From: Thiotrichaceae bacterium
Lineage (GTDB): Bacteria > Pseudomonadota > Gammaproteobacteria > Beggiatoales > Beggiatoaceae
Length of the DNA: 56,131 nt
Assembly (NCBI GenBank): GCA_029939505.1
Contig: JAOZSV010000011.1
Span: 1 to 56,131 of the forward strand
Direction: 5' to 3'
Shown here: one piece after another, positions 48,033 through 56,131 of the stretch
Layout: the number at the start of each line of letters is the position of its first letter
Numbering within the stretch: the first letter of the stretch is position 1
Program-made: the position numbers and the translations under genes
The notes under the pieces: generated by a model
What the model was told of the DNA's origin: nothing
Database searches by the model: none
The model's input: the letters and a program-made list of their open reading frames with translations, nothing else

Positions 48033-51000
48033 TTACTTAGAAAAAGATTTCCACAAGCCATGCGTACTAAAACAACTCCATCCCCAACGTAACCAGCGCA
48101 GCAGCGCAAATGATATCCATAACGCCCAGAGCAACATCGCTATACGATATACCCACATTGAGAGGGAAAATACCCAAACCTGTGGTAGCAAGCCACCAGT
48201 GCGATCTTCGTACCACCGCAAATAGTAGGCACTGGAGCCATTGCCTGCAATGTGCATATTGGGATGCCCTAACAAGCCTTTTTGAATCGCCAATAACAAA
48301 GTGCTTAAAGCGACGATTGTGAGAAGAATTATCCCGATTTGTATTGCGTTAAATTTGAGAGCCGTTTTATCGTCAGGGGACATCTGCGCCCGCCATCCTA
48401 ATATCATAAGCCAACTCACAACACATAACATTAATGGAACAGTTACTTGGCTGAGTACCACGCCTAATAGTAGCCAGTGAAATGTATTAAGCGGCGTGAG
48501 TGAAACTTGCCCCAGCCCGATTGAGAGTAGAATGATGACAATTAAAATGCCCCAAATCATCACAGCGGGACCAATCGGCTTGCCGCCAACAAAGAGTATC
48601 CAGCGATCTTTCGGCATATTGATTTCAATATGCGTATTAACGCTGTCTATGCCTAACTCAACAATGGGCGTTTTAAAATGTCTGTGATAACCAATAGGCA
48701 GTTGAAACTGTAACTCAACCTGCTGTGAACCAGGCATAATAGGCAAAGTGACAAAACGGCCCTCTTGACGTATCGGTTGGGATTTGCCATTAATTTTCAC
48801 CGATTGCAACTCTGCCTTTTCGGGCAACGTGATTTTATGCTGCATTCCACGACTACTGCGAAGGCTTAATGACAGCTTATTATCAGTCGTGCGTTGTCCA
48901 GGTGTCACGATTAATTGGCTACGATCTATCGTCAACACTTGCCCCCTTACACCCATTGGATGGCGAAGCTGTAAAGTAACTTTTTCGCCTGGCCAAGGTC
49001 GCCATTCGGGAAGCCATCGCCCTTCCGCCTGATGATGTACAACAGGAATGCCCTCAATGTCAACATGCCACATTGCGCTGGCATCTAAACGCCAGGTTTC
49101 ACTGCTAAAACTGTTATCGGGCGCAATCAATGTGATCGTTTCTTGTTTCTCCAGCACTGATGTCCAAGTGATTTCTGACTGATTGGATGCAATGTTAATC
49201 AAAGCGTTACCCTTTTCAACGCGAATATCTTCACTGGTGACAGATTCTCCCTTGAGCAAGGGTATTTCTAAAAATATCGCCGTGCCTAATGCCGTTTTGC
49301 GTACAACGCGCGTGATCACCTGCCAGCTTAAACCTAATAATAAGGTGCGTTCAATTTGAACAAAGGGCGGCAAATTACCCGTTTCTAGTTCCGCAAGTAA
49401 ATGTGTATCGTCTGTTTGCTCGCGGGTAAATTGTAATTGATCCTCCGCGATCCCATTTTCATGGACTCCTTCGACACGCCATCCTGTTGCTTTGACTTCA
49501 ACAAAATGGGATTTTAGGGGTAAAGGCAATTGCACCGTATGGCGATTTGGCAAATGCCCTGCCATTTGCACTTGATGAATCCCTTTTTTCACGTTAAGCC
49601 ATAATTGCCCATTTTTATCACGCCATAAACTTTGTGCAGATTCGCCATTGAGTAACACTTCTTGTGGAAACCATTGAATACCAGGTAATGGTACAACAAC
49701 GTCTGCATGGCTATGGATTTCCATACGAGCAGTTAATTGTTTTTTCCCTATTTCCAAAAAGAGACGCGGGCTGTTAGCACAATAGGGCAAACAGTTAGGC
49801 ATTGTGTTGATAAAATGTTCTCTTAATAAACGATTTTGCAATTCATTTAATAATGATTGCGGTGGAAAGCTCAGTTTTTTTAATGTGACATCAAATTGCG
49901 GTGCCTGATCAACTTGAGGAACATCTACTTTTTTAGACGCTTCATTAGCATAGCTAGGGAAAGTGATAAATAGAACAAGCAATAGCAATGCGACGTTACC
50001 AATTGATTTTTCAGGACATTTTTCTGTAAATCCTGATTTTGTGACAGGCTTTGATCCAGTACGATGTCCCCAAGATACCCATAGAAAAAATGTGGCTAAA
50101 AAGGCCAGCAGTAACACACGCAAAATGCTTAATTGAGAGTTCATCGTAGGTGAGAGCAACCATAACTGAACAGACTGCTTTTGTTGAACAGGGCCACTCC
50201 AACGCATCGTTATACTATGCCAATCCCATTGTGGCAAACCTGGTCCCGTTTGAACTTGGGCATCGGGGTCAATTTGCACCAGTTTAGAATGGACTTTACC
50301 CGTCGATGACAATTTTCCCGTTTGATAACGAGGCTCGTACTGTTTTTTTGATTTGTAAATGGCTCGTGGCGCAGAAGGATAGACATCCGCTTGCTGTACC
50401 TGATCAGCCAGTTCTTCATCAATGTCCCATTTCCCTTCCCGCCGCATTTCTGAGGAGACACCTGTTTGAAGGCGATTATCCTTCATTAAATGAGGACTCG
50501 TTCCAAGTGTTGCCCTGGGACGTTCCAATTGTGGATAAATGCTTTGTCGCACTTGCTGCATCATAAATGGTAACGCGATAACCAATAAGGCAATTAAACT
50601 CAAATTGCGATAAAAAAGCACAGAACGCCTAAACCAACCTTGTATGGGTAATACCCGTAATAAGGCTAAAGACGCAATAATATTTAACCACACAAAATGC
50701 GGTGCTTTTGTTTCATGGTAAATTAATACCATTGTTATAAGAGTGAATACGCCCCAGCCCCAATGCCATAATTTACCAACAGCCACTGCCATAATAAGGA
50801 CAATGAACAATTCCAGCAATGATGACCATTTTTTGAGCCAAGTGCCAGGGATATAATCTACGCCTGTGGCATGAAATAAACGCCATCCTGGCGGTAAATG
50901 CAATGTCGCTTGTACATTGTCAAAATCATGCGCCCAGCTAACAGCAGGTAATTCAGACAACGCATTTTCTAAACGACTATCTGCGATTAAATCAATTTGT

Positions 51001-52337
51001 CCGCGTCGAACTTCTACGCCGGTATTGCCCTCCTCTTTTAAGCGCGTGATAAATTGATCTTGGTTATTAACGGCAACGCGCCCTAATACGGTCGGCTCTG
51101 CCATTTCTAAACGCCAACCCCGCGTCATCGTACCACCAATGTGATCCTGTATCGTATAACCTTTACCATCAAAATCTAACCAAAAATGCCGATCTAGCCT
51201 TAATCGATCTGGCACTGGATCAGGATCGCCCCGACGTTTTTCCACTATTTTCAAAACATCCCCTGTCTGCATTTGATAAGCAGGAAATTTTCGCCACTGG
51301 ATAGGCAGAGCAGTTTGTTGAGGATCAATTGCCGCTACGCCGCGAATTTCCACTAAACGCAATTCGTTACGCGCCTCAAATACCCACATTTCTTTATCAA
51401 CCCATTGCCCCTCAGACGCGATCAACTCTAATTGATTCACGACACCCACTTGGCGCGTCTGTAAAGTTAAAGTCCATGAACCAGGGCGCACCTGTAAACG
51501 CAAACGACCATCAGCTTCTAAGCGAGCGGGTAAAGGACTTTTAAAAGACATCGCTTGATGCTTGTTCAACAAAACAGGTCCAAGCAAAACTTCGCGATGA
51601 CGACCAGCGACATCTAATTCAATGCGCGTAGTGACTTGCAAAGGGTTATCATCAATAATATGACGATAAACACGCATATCCAAGCGGTTCTCCACCGCCT
51701 TTTCAGACTGGCTATTCATACCACGTTGACGTAACCACAAACGCCCCTGACTATCAAAACGTGGAGTCGTTACAGGCTTATCATTAATGTTTAAAGCAAT
51801 AAGCCCAGTATTAATAGGGATTTTAAGAAATTCAGGGCGATGTGAAAAATGAAATTGCCCACGTATTGTCAACTCACCTTTGGGCGCAAATACACTTGGC
51901 ACCCCACCACGATCAGCAACAATAGCAGCAGCGTCGTTCACCCGAACCTGTTGAGGCCAATGTTTAGCATTACCAGGCAGAGCCAACCAACCAGCATCAT
52001 AGACTTGCCATTTCTGGATAAAATCAGCCTGCGTCGCCTTGACATTGACTGTTAAAACTGTTGGCCAATGACAAATTCCCTTGACTCCATCGTTAAAAAC
52101 GGTACTGCCTTTTTGAACAAGAGATGCAATTGATGGGGAAGATTGGTTATAATTAAGAGGACAGGTATATCCTTGGGCATCATGTAAAACCCAATTGACC
52201 CAAGGTTGTAAAGGAACTGGTATATCTTGGGGTTGTAATTTGTCTGCCCATAAGGATAGACTGATAAGAGATAATAAAAGAGCATAAAATACTGATTTTA
52301 TTATGTTTTTATGAAAAAATCGGTTATTTTTTATCAT
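48033..52337 (-). CDS. Very large inner-membrane protein with periplasmic domains, family not recognised
   Basis: 1434 residues from ATG 52337. An N-terminal signal or anchor (FYALLLSLISLSLWA) precedes a periplasmic beta-rich region of about 500 residues with Trp-rich strands (WPQQVRVNDAAAIV, GSWTLTLQTRQ). Transmembrane segments follow at about 530-640 (LELFIVLIMAVAVG, WLNIIASLALLRVL, LIALLVIALPFMM) and at about 740-790. A second periplasmic domain then follows, with six or seven helices near the C terminus (IWGILIVIILLSIG to LLWALWISFALL). An upstream TTG would add 15 residues from a TTGGAGTACAACGTTTTAGC repeat; I reject it. I do not recognise a named family. It is a single-gene unit between repeat clusters. 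Confidence 0.85.
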   Translation of the reverse strand: MIKNNRFFHKNIIKSVFYALLLSLISLSLWADKLQPQDIPVPLQPWVNWVLHDAQGYTCPLNYNQSSPSIASLVQKGSTVFNDGVKGICHWPTVLTVNVKATQADFIQKWQVYDAGWLALPGNAKHWPQQVRVNDAAAIVADRGGVPSVFAPKGELTIRGQFHFSHRPEFLKIPINTGLIALNINDKPVTTPRFDSQGRLWLRQRGMNSQSEKAVENRLDMRVYRHIIDDNPLQVTTRIELDVAGRHREVLLGPVLLNKHQAMSFKSPLPARLEADGRLRLQVRPGSWTLTLQTRQVGVVNQLELIASEGQWVDKEMWVFEARNELRLVEIRGVAAIDPQQTALPIQWRKFPAYQMQTGDVLKIVEKRRGDPDPVPDRLRLDRHFWLDFDGKGYTIQDHIGGTMTRGWRLEMAEPTVLGRVAVNNQDQFITRLKEEGNTGVEVRRGQIDLIADSRLENALSELPAVSWAHDFDNVQATLHLPPGWRLFHATGVDYIPGTWLKKWSSLLELFIVLIMAVAVGKLWHWGWGVFTLITMVLIYHETKAPHFVWLNIIASLALLRVLPIQGWFRRSVLFYRNLSLIALLVIALPFMMQQVRQSIYPQLERPRATLGTSPHLMKDNRLQTGVSSEMRREGKWDIDEELADQVQQADVYPSAPRAIYKSKKQYEPRYQTGKLSSTGKVHSKLVQIDPDAQVQTGPGLPQWDWHSITMRWSGPVQQKQSVQLWLLSPTMNSQLSILRVLLLAFLATFFLWVSWGHRTGSKPVTKSGFTEKCPEKSIGNVALLLLVLFITFPSYANEASKKVDVPQVDQAPQFDVTLKKLSFPPQSLLNELQNRLLREHFINTMPNCLPYCANSPRLFLEIGKKQLTARMEIHSHADVVVPLPGIQWFPQEVLLNGESAQSLWRDKNGQLWLNVKKGIHQVQMAGHLPNRHTVQLPLPLKSHFVEVKATGWRVEGVHENGIAEDQLQFTREQTDDTHLLAELETGNLPPFVQIERTLLLGLSWQVITRVVRKTALGTAIFLEIPLLKGESVTSEDIRVEKGNALINIASNQSEITWTSVLEKQETITLIAPDNSFSSETWRLDASAMWHVDIEGIPVVHHQAEGRWLPEWRPWPGEKVTLQLRHPMGVRGQVLTIDRSQLIVTPGQRTTDNKLSLSLRSSRGMQHKITLPEKAELQSVKINGKSQPIRQEGRFVTLPIMPGSQQVELQFQLPIGYHRHFKTPIVELGIDSVNTHIEINMPKDRWILFVGGKPIGPAVMIWGILIVIILLSIGLGQVSLTPLNTFHWLLLGVVLSQVTVPLMLCVVSWLMILGWRAQMSPDDKTALKFNAIQIGIILLTIVALSTLLLAIQKGLLGHPNMHIAGNGSSAYYLRWYEDRTGGLLPQVWVFSLSMWVYRIAMLLWALWISFALLRWLRWGWSCFSTHGLWKSFSK

Positions 52338-52349
52338 ATTCCAGACTGA

Positions 52350-52490
52350 AATGTTATACAAAGCTAAAACGTTGTACTCCAATTTGGGCGTTTTTGGAGT
52401 CCAAACCTTTAGATTTGGGCGTTTTTGGAGTCCAAACCTTTAGATTTGGGCGTTTTTGGAGTTCAACGCTTCAGCTTTGAAGGAAGATAA
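52350..52490. repeat. 31-bp tandem repeat (TTTGGGCGTTTTTGGAGTCC type)
   Basis: Two full copies of GGGCGTTTTTGGAGTCCAAA CCTTTAG plus a third variant ending GTTCAACGCTTCAGC, following an inverted ACAAAGCTAAAACGTTGTAC unit. Same family as 1-99 (opposite orientation) and 35327-35470. Confidence 0.9.
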
Positions 52491-52532
52491 GCAAAACTTA
52501 TACTCGATCATCAAGTTTTTTGTCTAACAACA

Positions 52533-52695
52533 GTAACTACAAGGATTGTATATAAAATTCGAGGTTCAAGTTTTTCTTCAAAAAACTTGAACCTCGAATG
52601 GATTAAAAACAAGCCGACGATCCAATCCATTCGAGGCTAAAGTTTTTCTTCAAAAAACTTTAGCCTCGAATCTTATATACAATCCTTGTAGTTAT
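52533..52695. mobile_element. Family K miniature element with two TTCGAGG hairpins
   Basis: Ends GTAACTACAAGGATTGTATA and TATACAATCCTTGTAGTTAT are inverted over 21-22 bases. Between them lie hairpins at 52558-52598 (arms TTCGAGGTTCAAG) and 52630-52670 (arms TTCGAGGCTAAAG), with ATGGATTAAAAACAAGCC between. Two further hairpins follow at 52704-52781. The 500-base gap upstream of the coiled-coil gene holds only these repeats. Confidence 0.85.
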
Positions 52696-52876
52696 TGTTT
52701 GGTTTCGAGGTTTTTGTTTTTCTTCAAAAAACAAAATTCGAGGTTCAAGTTTTTTTCAGTAAAAAAAACTTGAACCTCGAATCGAAAACGAGAAAACTTG
52801 ATCATCAATTTATAGTATAATTTTTCCAGTAAATAATTCAATACTCAATAACTGAACAACTGAAAACGAACAAAAA

Positions 52877-53833
52877 ATGTCTCGAAAACAAATCAATCTA
52901 TCTGTGATTGAGGATAAGCCATCAAGAATACCAGAAGATGTTGAACGCATAGGTCAAGATGCCTTGCAAATTTTTTGGCAAACTTCGCACAACATTGCAG
53001 AAAAAGAAATAGAAGCCGCTAAAAAACACTATCAACTACATGAAACAGAAATCAAACAGCAGCGTAAGGTTGCTTTAGACAAAGCGGAACAAGCCAGTAA
53101 AAATCTGGCGGCGGCCAATGCGATTATTGAGACGCTAACCAGAGAAAATAAATCATTACAAGTTGACATCAATAACAAAAATGATGAATTAAAAATTGTG
53201 GTTTCTCAAAACACCGTTTGTGAAGAGACGATTGCTGAACACGAACACGAAATCAAGCGTTTGACTGAGGAAGTTGGACGTAGTCATGAAAGTGCTGATA
53301 ACTTGAAAAAGCGTTTGTATGAAGTTAATCGACGTTTTGAACAGGAAACGATTGCCCTGAAAGAGTCCCGTGAAGAAGCGACGGTTAATTTACGCATTCG
53401 CGAGCGGGTCGATAAAGATCTCAAAGTGGCGATCAGGGAATCAAAAGAGGTTTGGGAACTGCTAAAAACAGAGCAAAGGCGGACTGCTGTTGCTGAAACT
53501 TTAGTTCAAGAAAAACTGGATGTCATTAGAAATTTAGAAGCCAGTATCAAACTTTTAAAACAAGAAAAGTATGAGATCAAAGAAAGTTTTGAAGGCGAAG
53601 TCAAGATTCGCATTGAAATGGAAAAGAGAGTCGTCGCAATAACAGCGCGTACAGATTCTTTGGAAGCCGGGCATAAGGAAACAATACTTAAACAGGACAA
53701 GGAATTAAAAGTCGCCAGAAGCGAAGTGACTGCCTTGAGAAACCGCATGATTAAAACGGAGGGTGCATTTGAACGTGAGAAAAAGGCACTTGAGCGTTTG
53801 GAAACCAAGTTAGTTGCCGCATCAAAGGCTTAA
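52877..53833 (+). CDS. Coiled-coil protein, KfrA-like
   Basis: 318 residues. The first 45 (IPEDVERIGQDALQIFWQTS HNIA) resemble the KfrA-type N-terminal DNA-binding helices; the remainder is an almost uninterrupted coiled coil rich in Glu, Lys and Leu (EKEIEAAKKHYQLHETEIKQ to LERLETKLVAASKA). KfrA-type proteins are plasmid or chromosome architectural regulators, so a DNA-binding, filament-forming role is possible. A purely structural role is equally possible. It converges with 54859-53822 and overlaps it by 12 bases at the 3' end. Confidence 0.8.
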   Translation: MSRKQINLSVIEDKPSRIPEDVERIGQDALQIFWQTSHNIAEKEIEAAKKHYQLHETEIKQQRKVALDKAEQASKNLAAANAIIETLTRENKSLQVDINNKNDELKIVVSQNTVCEETIAEHEHEIKRLTEEVGRSHESADNLKKRLYEVNRRFEQETIALKESREEATVNLRIRERVDKDLKVAIRESKEVWELLKTEQRRTAVAETLVQEKLDVIRNLEASIKLLKQEKYEIKESFEGEVKIRIEMEKRVVAITARTDSLEAGHKETILKQDKELKVARSEVTALRNRMIKTEGAFEREKKALERLETKLVAASKA

Positions 53834-54859
53834 AAAATGCCGCAATTTGGCATGGCGTTCTTTTAAAGGTAATTCACCTAATTGTGCAACCGCTTGATAA
53901 AATGCCGGTAAATCCCTGCCGACTTGATCAAATAAAGCCCTAAAAGCAGGTACTAAATCTTGATAAGTCACAACAGATAATAATTTGGCATTATTCAAGT
54001 CCTTTGCAAACCAAGCATCATAACCGGTATATCCATTCCAGCGCGTTTTTAATTGCTGATATTGCGCCCGCAACTTATCAAAGGCGGCTATTTTAGCCGC
54101 CTGCATTTTTTTTCTGGGAATTTTTTGTTGATAAACCTGTTGTAAATGCTTGCGAGTTGATAAGACCAGTTCAATAAATTCGATTTGACGCTGCCGTGCT
54201 TGTTCATATTTTACCCTATCAATGCCCTTCCGCGCTAACCAACGTTCTATTCCAACATATTCTACTGTCATCGCAAAAGCTTCATTAAAAGCGGTATCAT
54301 TTGGAATATATAACTTTTGATGCGCCAACTCATGGAAGATTAGCCCAGCAATTCGGTGTTGATACCATCCCAACATCGTGTTGAGTACTGGATCATTAAA
54401 CCATCCTAAACTTGAATAAGCAGGTATCCCTGCAAGATAGACATCATAATCTTGTGCGCGTATTTTTTCCGCCAAGGTGGTCGCACCGGCTTCTGAAAAA
54501 TAACCTCGGTAACTGACACAACCAACGATTAAAAAACACCATTTTTTAGGAGCGAAGGAAAAAGAGGGAGCGGCAAATACACTCCAAACGACAAAAGGGC
54601 GTTCTAAATCAGCATAATCGGTATAACTACGATTATCGGGGAGATGCAATGTTTCACTTGCAAAGGCCCGAATTTTTATAATCTCTGCCAGTTGTTGTTT
54701 TAATCGTCTTGGCGTATTGGAAGCGGCAAGCAGGTGATCAATGGATTGTGAGCGTTTAAAAATATCCCATTGTCCATTTATCGCTTGACTATAATAAGCG
54801 ATGTTGCTACAAGCACTGAGAAAACTGAGTGATAAAATCAAAAGGCTGTGTTTTAACAT
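53822..54859 (-). CDS. Predicted zinc aminopeptidase lipoprotein (COG4324 type)
   Basis: 345 residues. The lipoprotein signal MLKHSLLILSLSFLSACSN has its lipobox Cys at about 17. The Aminopep family core includes YYSQAINGQWDIFKRSQSI, RPFVVWSVFAAPSFSF, GCVSYRGYFSE, and the zinc motif LIFHELAHQKLYIPND followed by FNEAFAMTVE, with the third ligand Glu. It probably acts as a peptidase anchored at the periplasmic face of the outer membrane. Family function is assigned on sequence only. It is a single gene, overlapping the coiled-coil gene by 12 bases at the 3' end. Confidence 0.9.
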   Translation of the reverse strand: MLKHSLLILSLSFLSACSNIAYYSQAINGQWDIFKRSQSIDHLLAASNTPRRLKQQLAEIIKIRAFASETLHLPDNRSYTDYADLERPFVVWSVFAAPSFSFAPKKWCFLIVGCVSYRGYFSEAGATTLAEKIRAQDYDVYLAGIPAYSSLGWFNDPVLNTMLGWYQHRIAGLIFHELAHQKLYIPNDTAFNEAFAMTVEYVGIERWLARKGIDRVKYEQARQRQIEFIELVLSTRKHLQQVYQQKIPRKKMQAAKIAAFDKLRAQYQQLKTRWNGYTGYDAWFAKDLNNAKLLSVVTYQDLVPAFRALFDQVGRDLPAFYQAVAQLGELPLKERHAKLRHFLSL

Positions 54860-54921
54860 TTTTTTAATTATTAAACCTGAGCATAATCGGGTATGCGGCG
54901 AATAAAAACTCTGAAAATTTC

Positions 54922-54954
54922 AGACCTGACAGGTTTCCAAAACCTGTCAGGTCT
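54922..54954. repeat. ACCTGACAGGT hairpin
   Basis: AGACCTGACAGGTTTCC and AAAACCTGTCAGGTCT form a perfect palindrome 63 bases upstream of the aminopeptidase start. Same family as the cores at 3357-3389 and 39940-39970. Confidence 0.9.
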
Positions 54955-55078
54955 TTGTTCATCTGACAATTCCAGACTTTATTCAACGGTAACGGTTTGG
55001 AATGGGTATTTTATTTTTTGAGAGTTACCTTATTGCCACAAGGATGGAGAATAGGTTGCAAATCTGCTCCCACACCAA

Positions 55079-55858
55079 TTATTGTCCCTTTCGCACAGGC
55101 CAAACCGCGTTTTTGAGACTTTTATGTTCATCGTACACGTTGCCGAGGCCGATGTTCGCATACCATGCAACGAACTGGTCTTCCATATTTGTGCTGGAAG
55201 ACCAATATAAACCGGTTTCTGTTTCTACATTCGTAAACGCATCGCCTTTTGTCCAGTTATCGTTGCCCACCGCATTGGAAAGGGCAGGAAACATATAGGT
55301 TTTATCTATCATCGCTGTCCATTCGTCTCTTGTTGGTAAACGCCATTGATGCTTTATTGAGCCATCAGTGAGTTCACATTGTCCATTCGCTAATTGACCA
55401 GCGCTTTGCATAGCCGTTTCCCAATTTTGCTTCCCAAAACAGTTGGCATCTTTCAGCCATATTAACCCTGTCCAGTTATCAGTGACAGTACCATTGCCAT
55501 TATCTGTGTAATGATCAGAGGTGGTTGGTAGTGGAGGGGCTTGAGGGGCTTGTAGAGATTGAGTGGGTATGGAGGTTTGAATAGGGGGTTGCGTGCCGTC
55601 TCCAGAAAATGTCCCAGTGATACCAAATATCGTGACTCCGCTTCTGATATTTTCCGGCACGAGATTAGGATCACCTTTTATGATGATGACTTGATCAGCA
55701 GTGTTCAGACGGAGAGTCATCTCGACGCTGTGATTGGGTTCTGTTTGTTGCGGAGATTTGGGAGATTTTCCGCTATCGGGTGTTTCAAGAGAACCAGCGA
55801 GTGCAACGGGGGGTAAAATGATTAAGAGTTTGAATATATTGGTGTTTTTTAATTTCAT
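55079..55858 (-). CDS. Secreted DUF1566 (Lcl C-terminal domain) protein
   Basis: 259 residues. The signal peptide (FKLLIILPPVALAG) is followed by a Pro/Gln/Ser-rich linker with one short repeat-like segment (DPNLVPENIRSGVTIFGITG). The DUF1566/Lcl_C domain starts at about 115: DNGNGTVTDNWTGLIWLKDA, then WRLPTRDEWTAMIDKT, YWSSSTNMEDQFVAWYANI and the terminal VWPVRKGQ. Such modules occur in secreted or surface proteins of Beggiatoa and other sulfur bacteria; no catalytic role is known. The gene stands alone near the window edge. It is short for the group, which often carries several copies. Confidence 0.88.
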   Translation of the reverse strand: MKLKNTNIFKLLIILPPVALAGSLETPDSGKSPKSPQQTEPNHSVEMTLRLNTADQVIIIKGDPNLVPENIRSGVTIFGITGTFSGDGTQPPIQTSIPTQSLQAPQAPPLPTTSDHYTDNGNGTVTDNWTGLIWLKDANCFGKQNWETAMQSAGQLANGQCELTDGSIKHQWRLPTRDEWTAMIDKTYMFPALSNAVGNDNWTKGDAFTNVETETGLYWSSSTNMEDQFVAWYANIGLGNVYDEHKSLKNAVWPVRKGQ

Positions 55859-56131
55859 TTATTTAAATCCTTATGGATAATGGTGAATAATTTTTGATAT
55901 AAATATCAACTACTTACTTTATTTTAAGCGTTATCTATTCAATCGGAAAACGCTATAGTAGGGAAAAATGGCCATTTAGAAACCAAATTGAAGTTTAAGA
56001 AATCAGATTTTTTCAAAAAATCTGATTTCTAAAAAAAAATCCGTTTATTCCGTTAATCCGTTGTACTTATTAAGGAATGTGACGCAAGGTGCTTCCAAGT
56101 TCCACCGATTTCATCGGTGGCTATTCACATT
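55859..56131. repeat. Window-end repeat cluster: family F end, AATCNGATT hairpin, family J and C/A-like ends
   Basis: AATCGGAAAACGCTATAG (55940-55957) resembles one end of family F. GAAATCAGATTTTTT...AAATCTGATTTC forms a hairpin at 55999-56029. AAATCCGTTTATTCCG...CGTTGTAC (56038-56067) is a family-J solo end. AAGGAATGTGACGCAAGG at 56072 starts an element whose other end, CTATTCACATT, is cut by the window edge. No gene is visible. Confidence 0.6.

Overview
The window looks like a chromosomal segment of a low-GC, repeat-laden gammaproteobacterium, most likely one of the large sulfur bacteria of the Beggiatoaceae (Beggiatoa/Thiomargarita type). That assignment is inference. Housekeeping genes are gammaproteobacterial in type (mlaB/C/D, mltD-like, gspE, mnmG, ilvI/ilvH, pcm). 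Several others (Rpn-type nuclease, kinase-ATPase-histidine kinase giant, FinO-like protein, NRPS) belong to families shared with cyanobacteria. No rRNA, tRNA, CRISPR array or intact transposase was seen.

Layout. 0.2-3.3 kb: pcm and a PilJ-type chemotaxis receptor. 3.8-10.7 kb: a two-module NRPS (A with inserted FkbM methyltransferase, T, C, A, T, thioesterase-like). 10.9-19.1 kb: an all-minus-strand block that resembles a defence island, with two OLD/AAA-type ATPases, three PD-(D/E)XK-like proteins, a receiver-like zinc protein with an overlapping partner, and gene remnants. 19.4-24.3 kb: glycosyltransferase plus P1-family peptidase, a HEPN pair, a LamG relic and a broken Rpn nuclease gene. 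25.0-27.2 kb: ilvIH. 28-31 kb: a ureohydrolase and gspE. 30.9-32.6 kb: mlaDCB split by miniature elements. 32.9-39.6 kb: FinO-like protein, MltD-like transglycosylase, DHH phosphoesterase, nuclease-like protein, lipase, an MNT-HEPN fusion and vapBC. 40-47.7 kb: mnmG and a 1762-residue kinase/ATPase/GAF/histidine kinase. 48-56 kb: a 1434-residue membrane protein, a coiled-coil protein, a predicted aminopeptidase and a DUF1566 protein.

The dominant theme is a layered system of miniature repeats. At least ten families of 40-230 bp elements with terminal inverted repeats (families A-K below) occupy almost every intergenic gap. They carry interchangeable hairpin cores: TTCGAGG...CCTCGAA, ACCTGACAGGT, ACCTCNGAGGT, AATCCGATT, GGTGGGTAGAG. 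The same hairpins also sit in frame inside protein-coding genes: four places in the NRPS, MlaB, the 16.1-kb gene and the Rpn gene. In the Rpn gene a second hairpin ends the reading frame. Nested copies and a nearly empty site allow several insertions to be ordered. Repeats also supply spurious upstream start codons for pcm, the DHH gene, mnmG, the giant kinase and the 1434-residue protein, so those starts are corrected here.

Other points of interest are the NRPS terminal domain, whose Ser-Asp-His triad reads Cys-Gln-Glu, and the uncharacterised ATPase/nuclease and receiver/zinc gene pairs at 11-18 kb.
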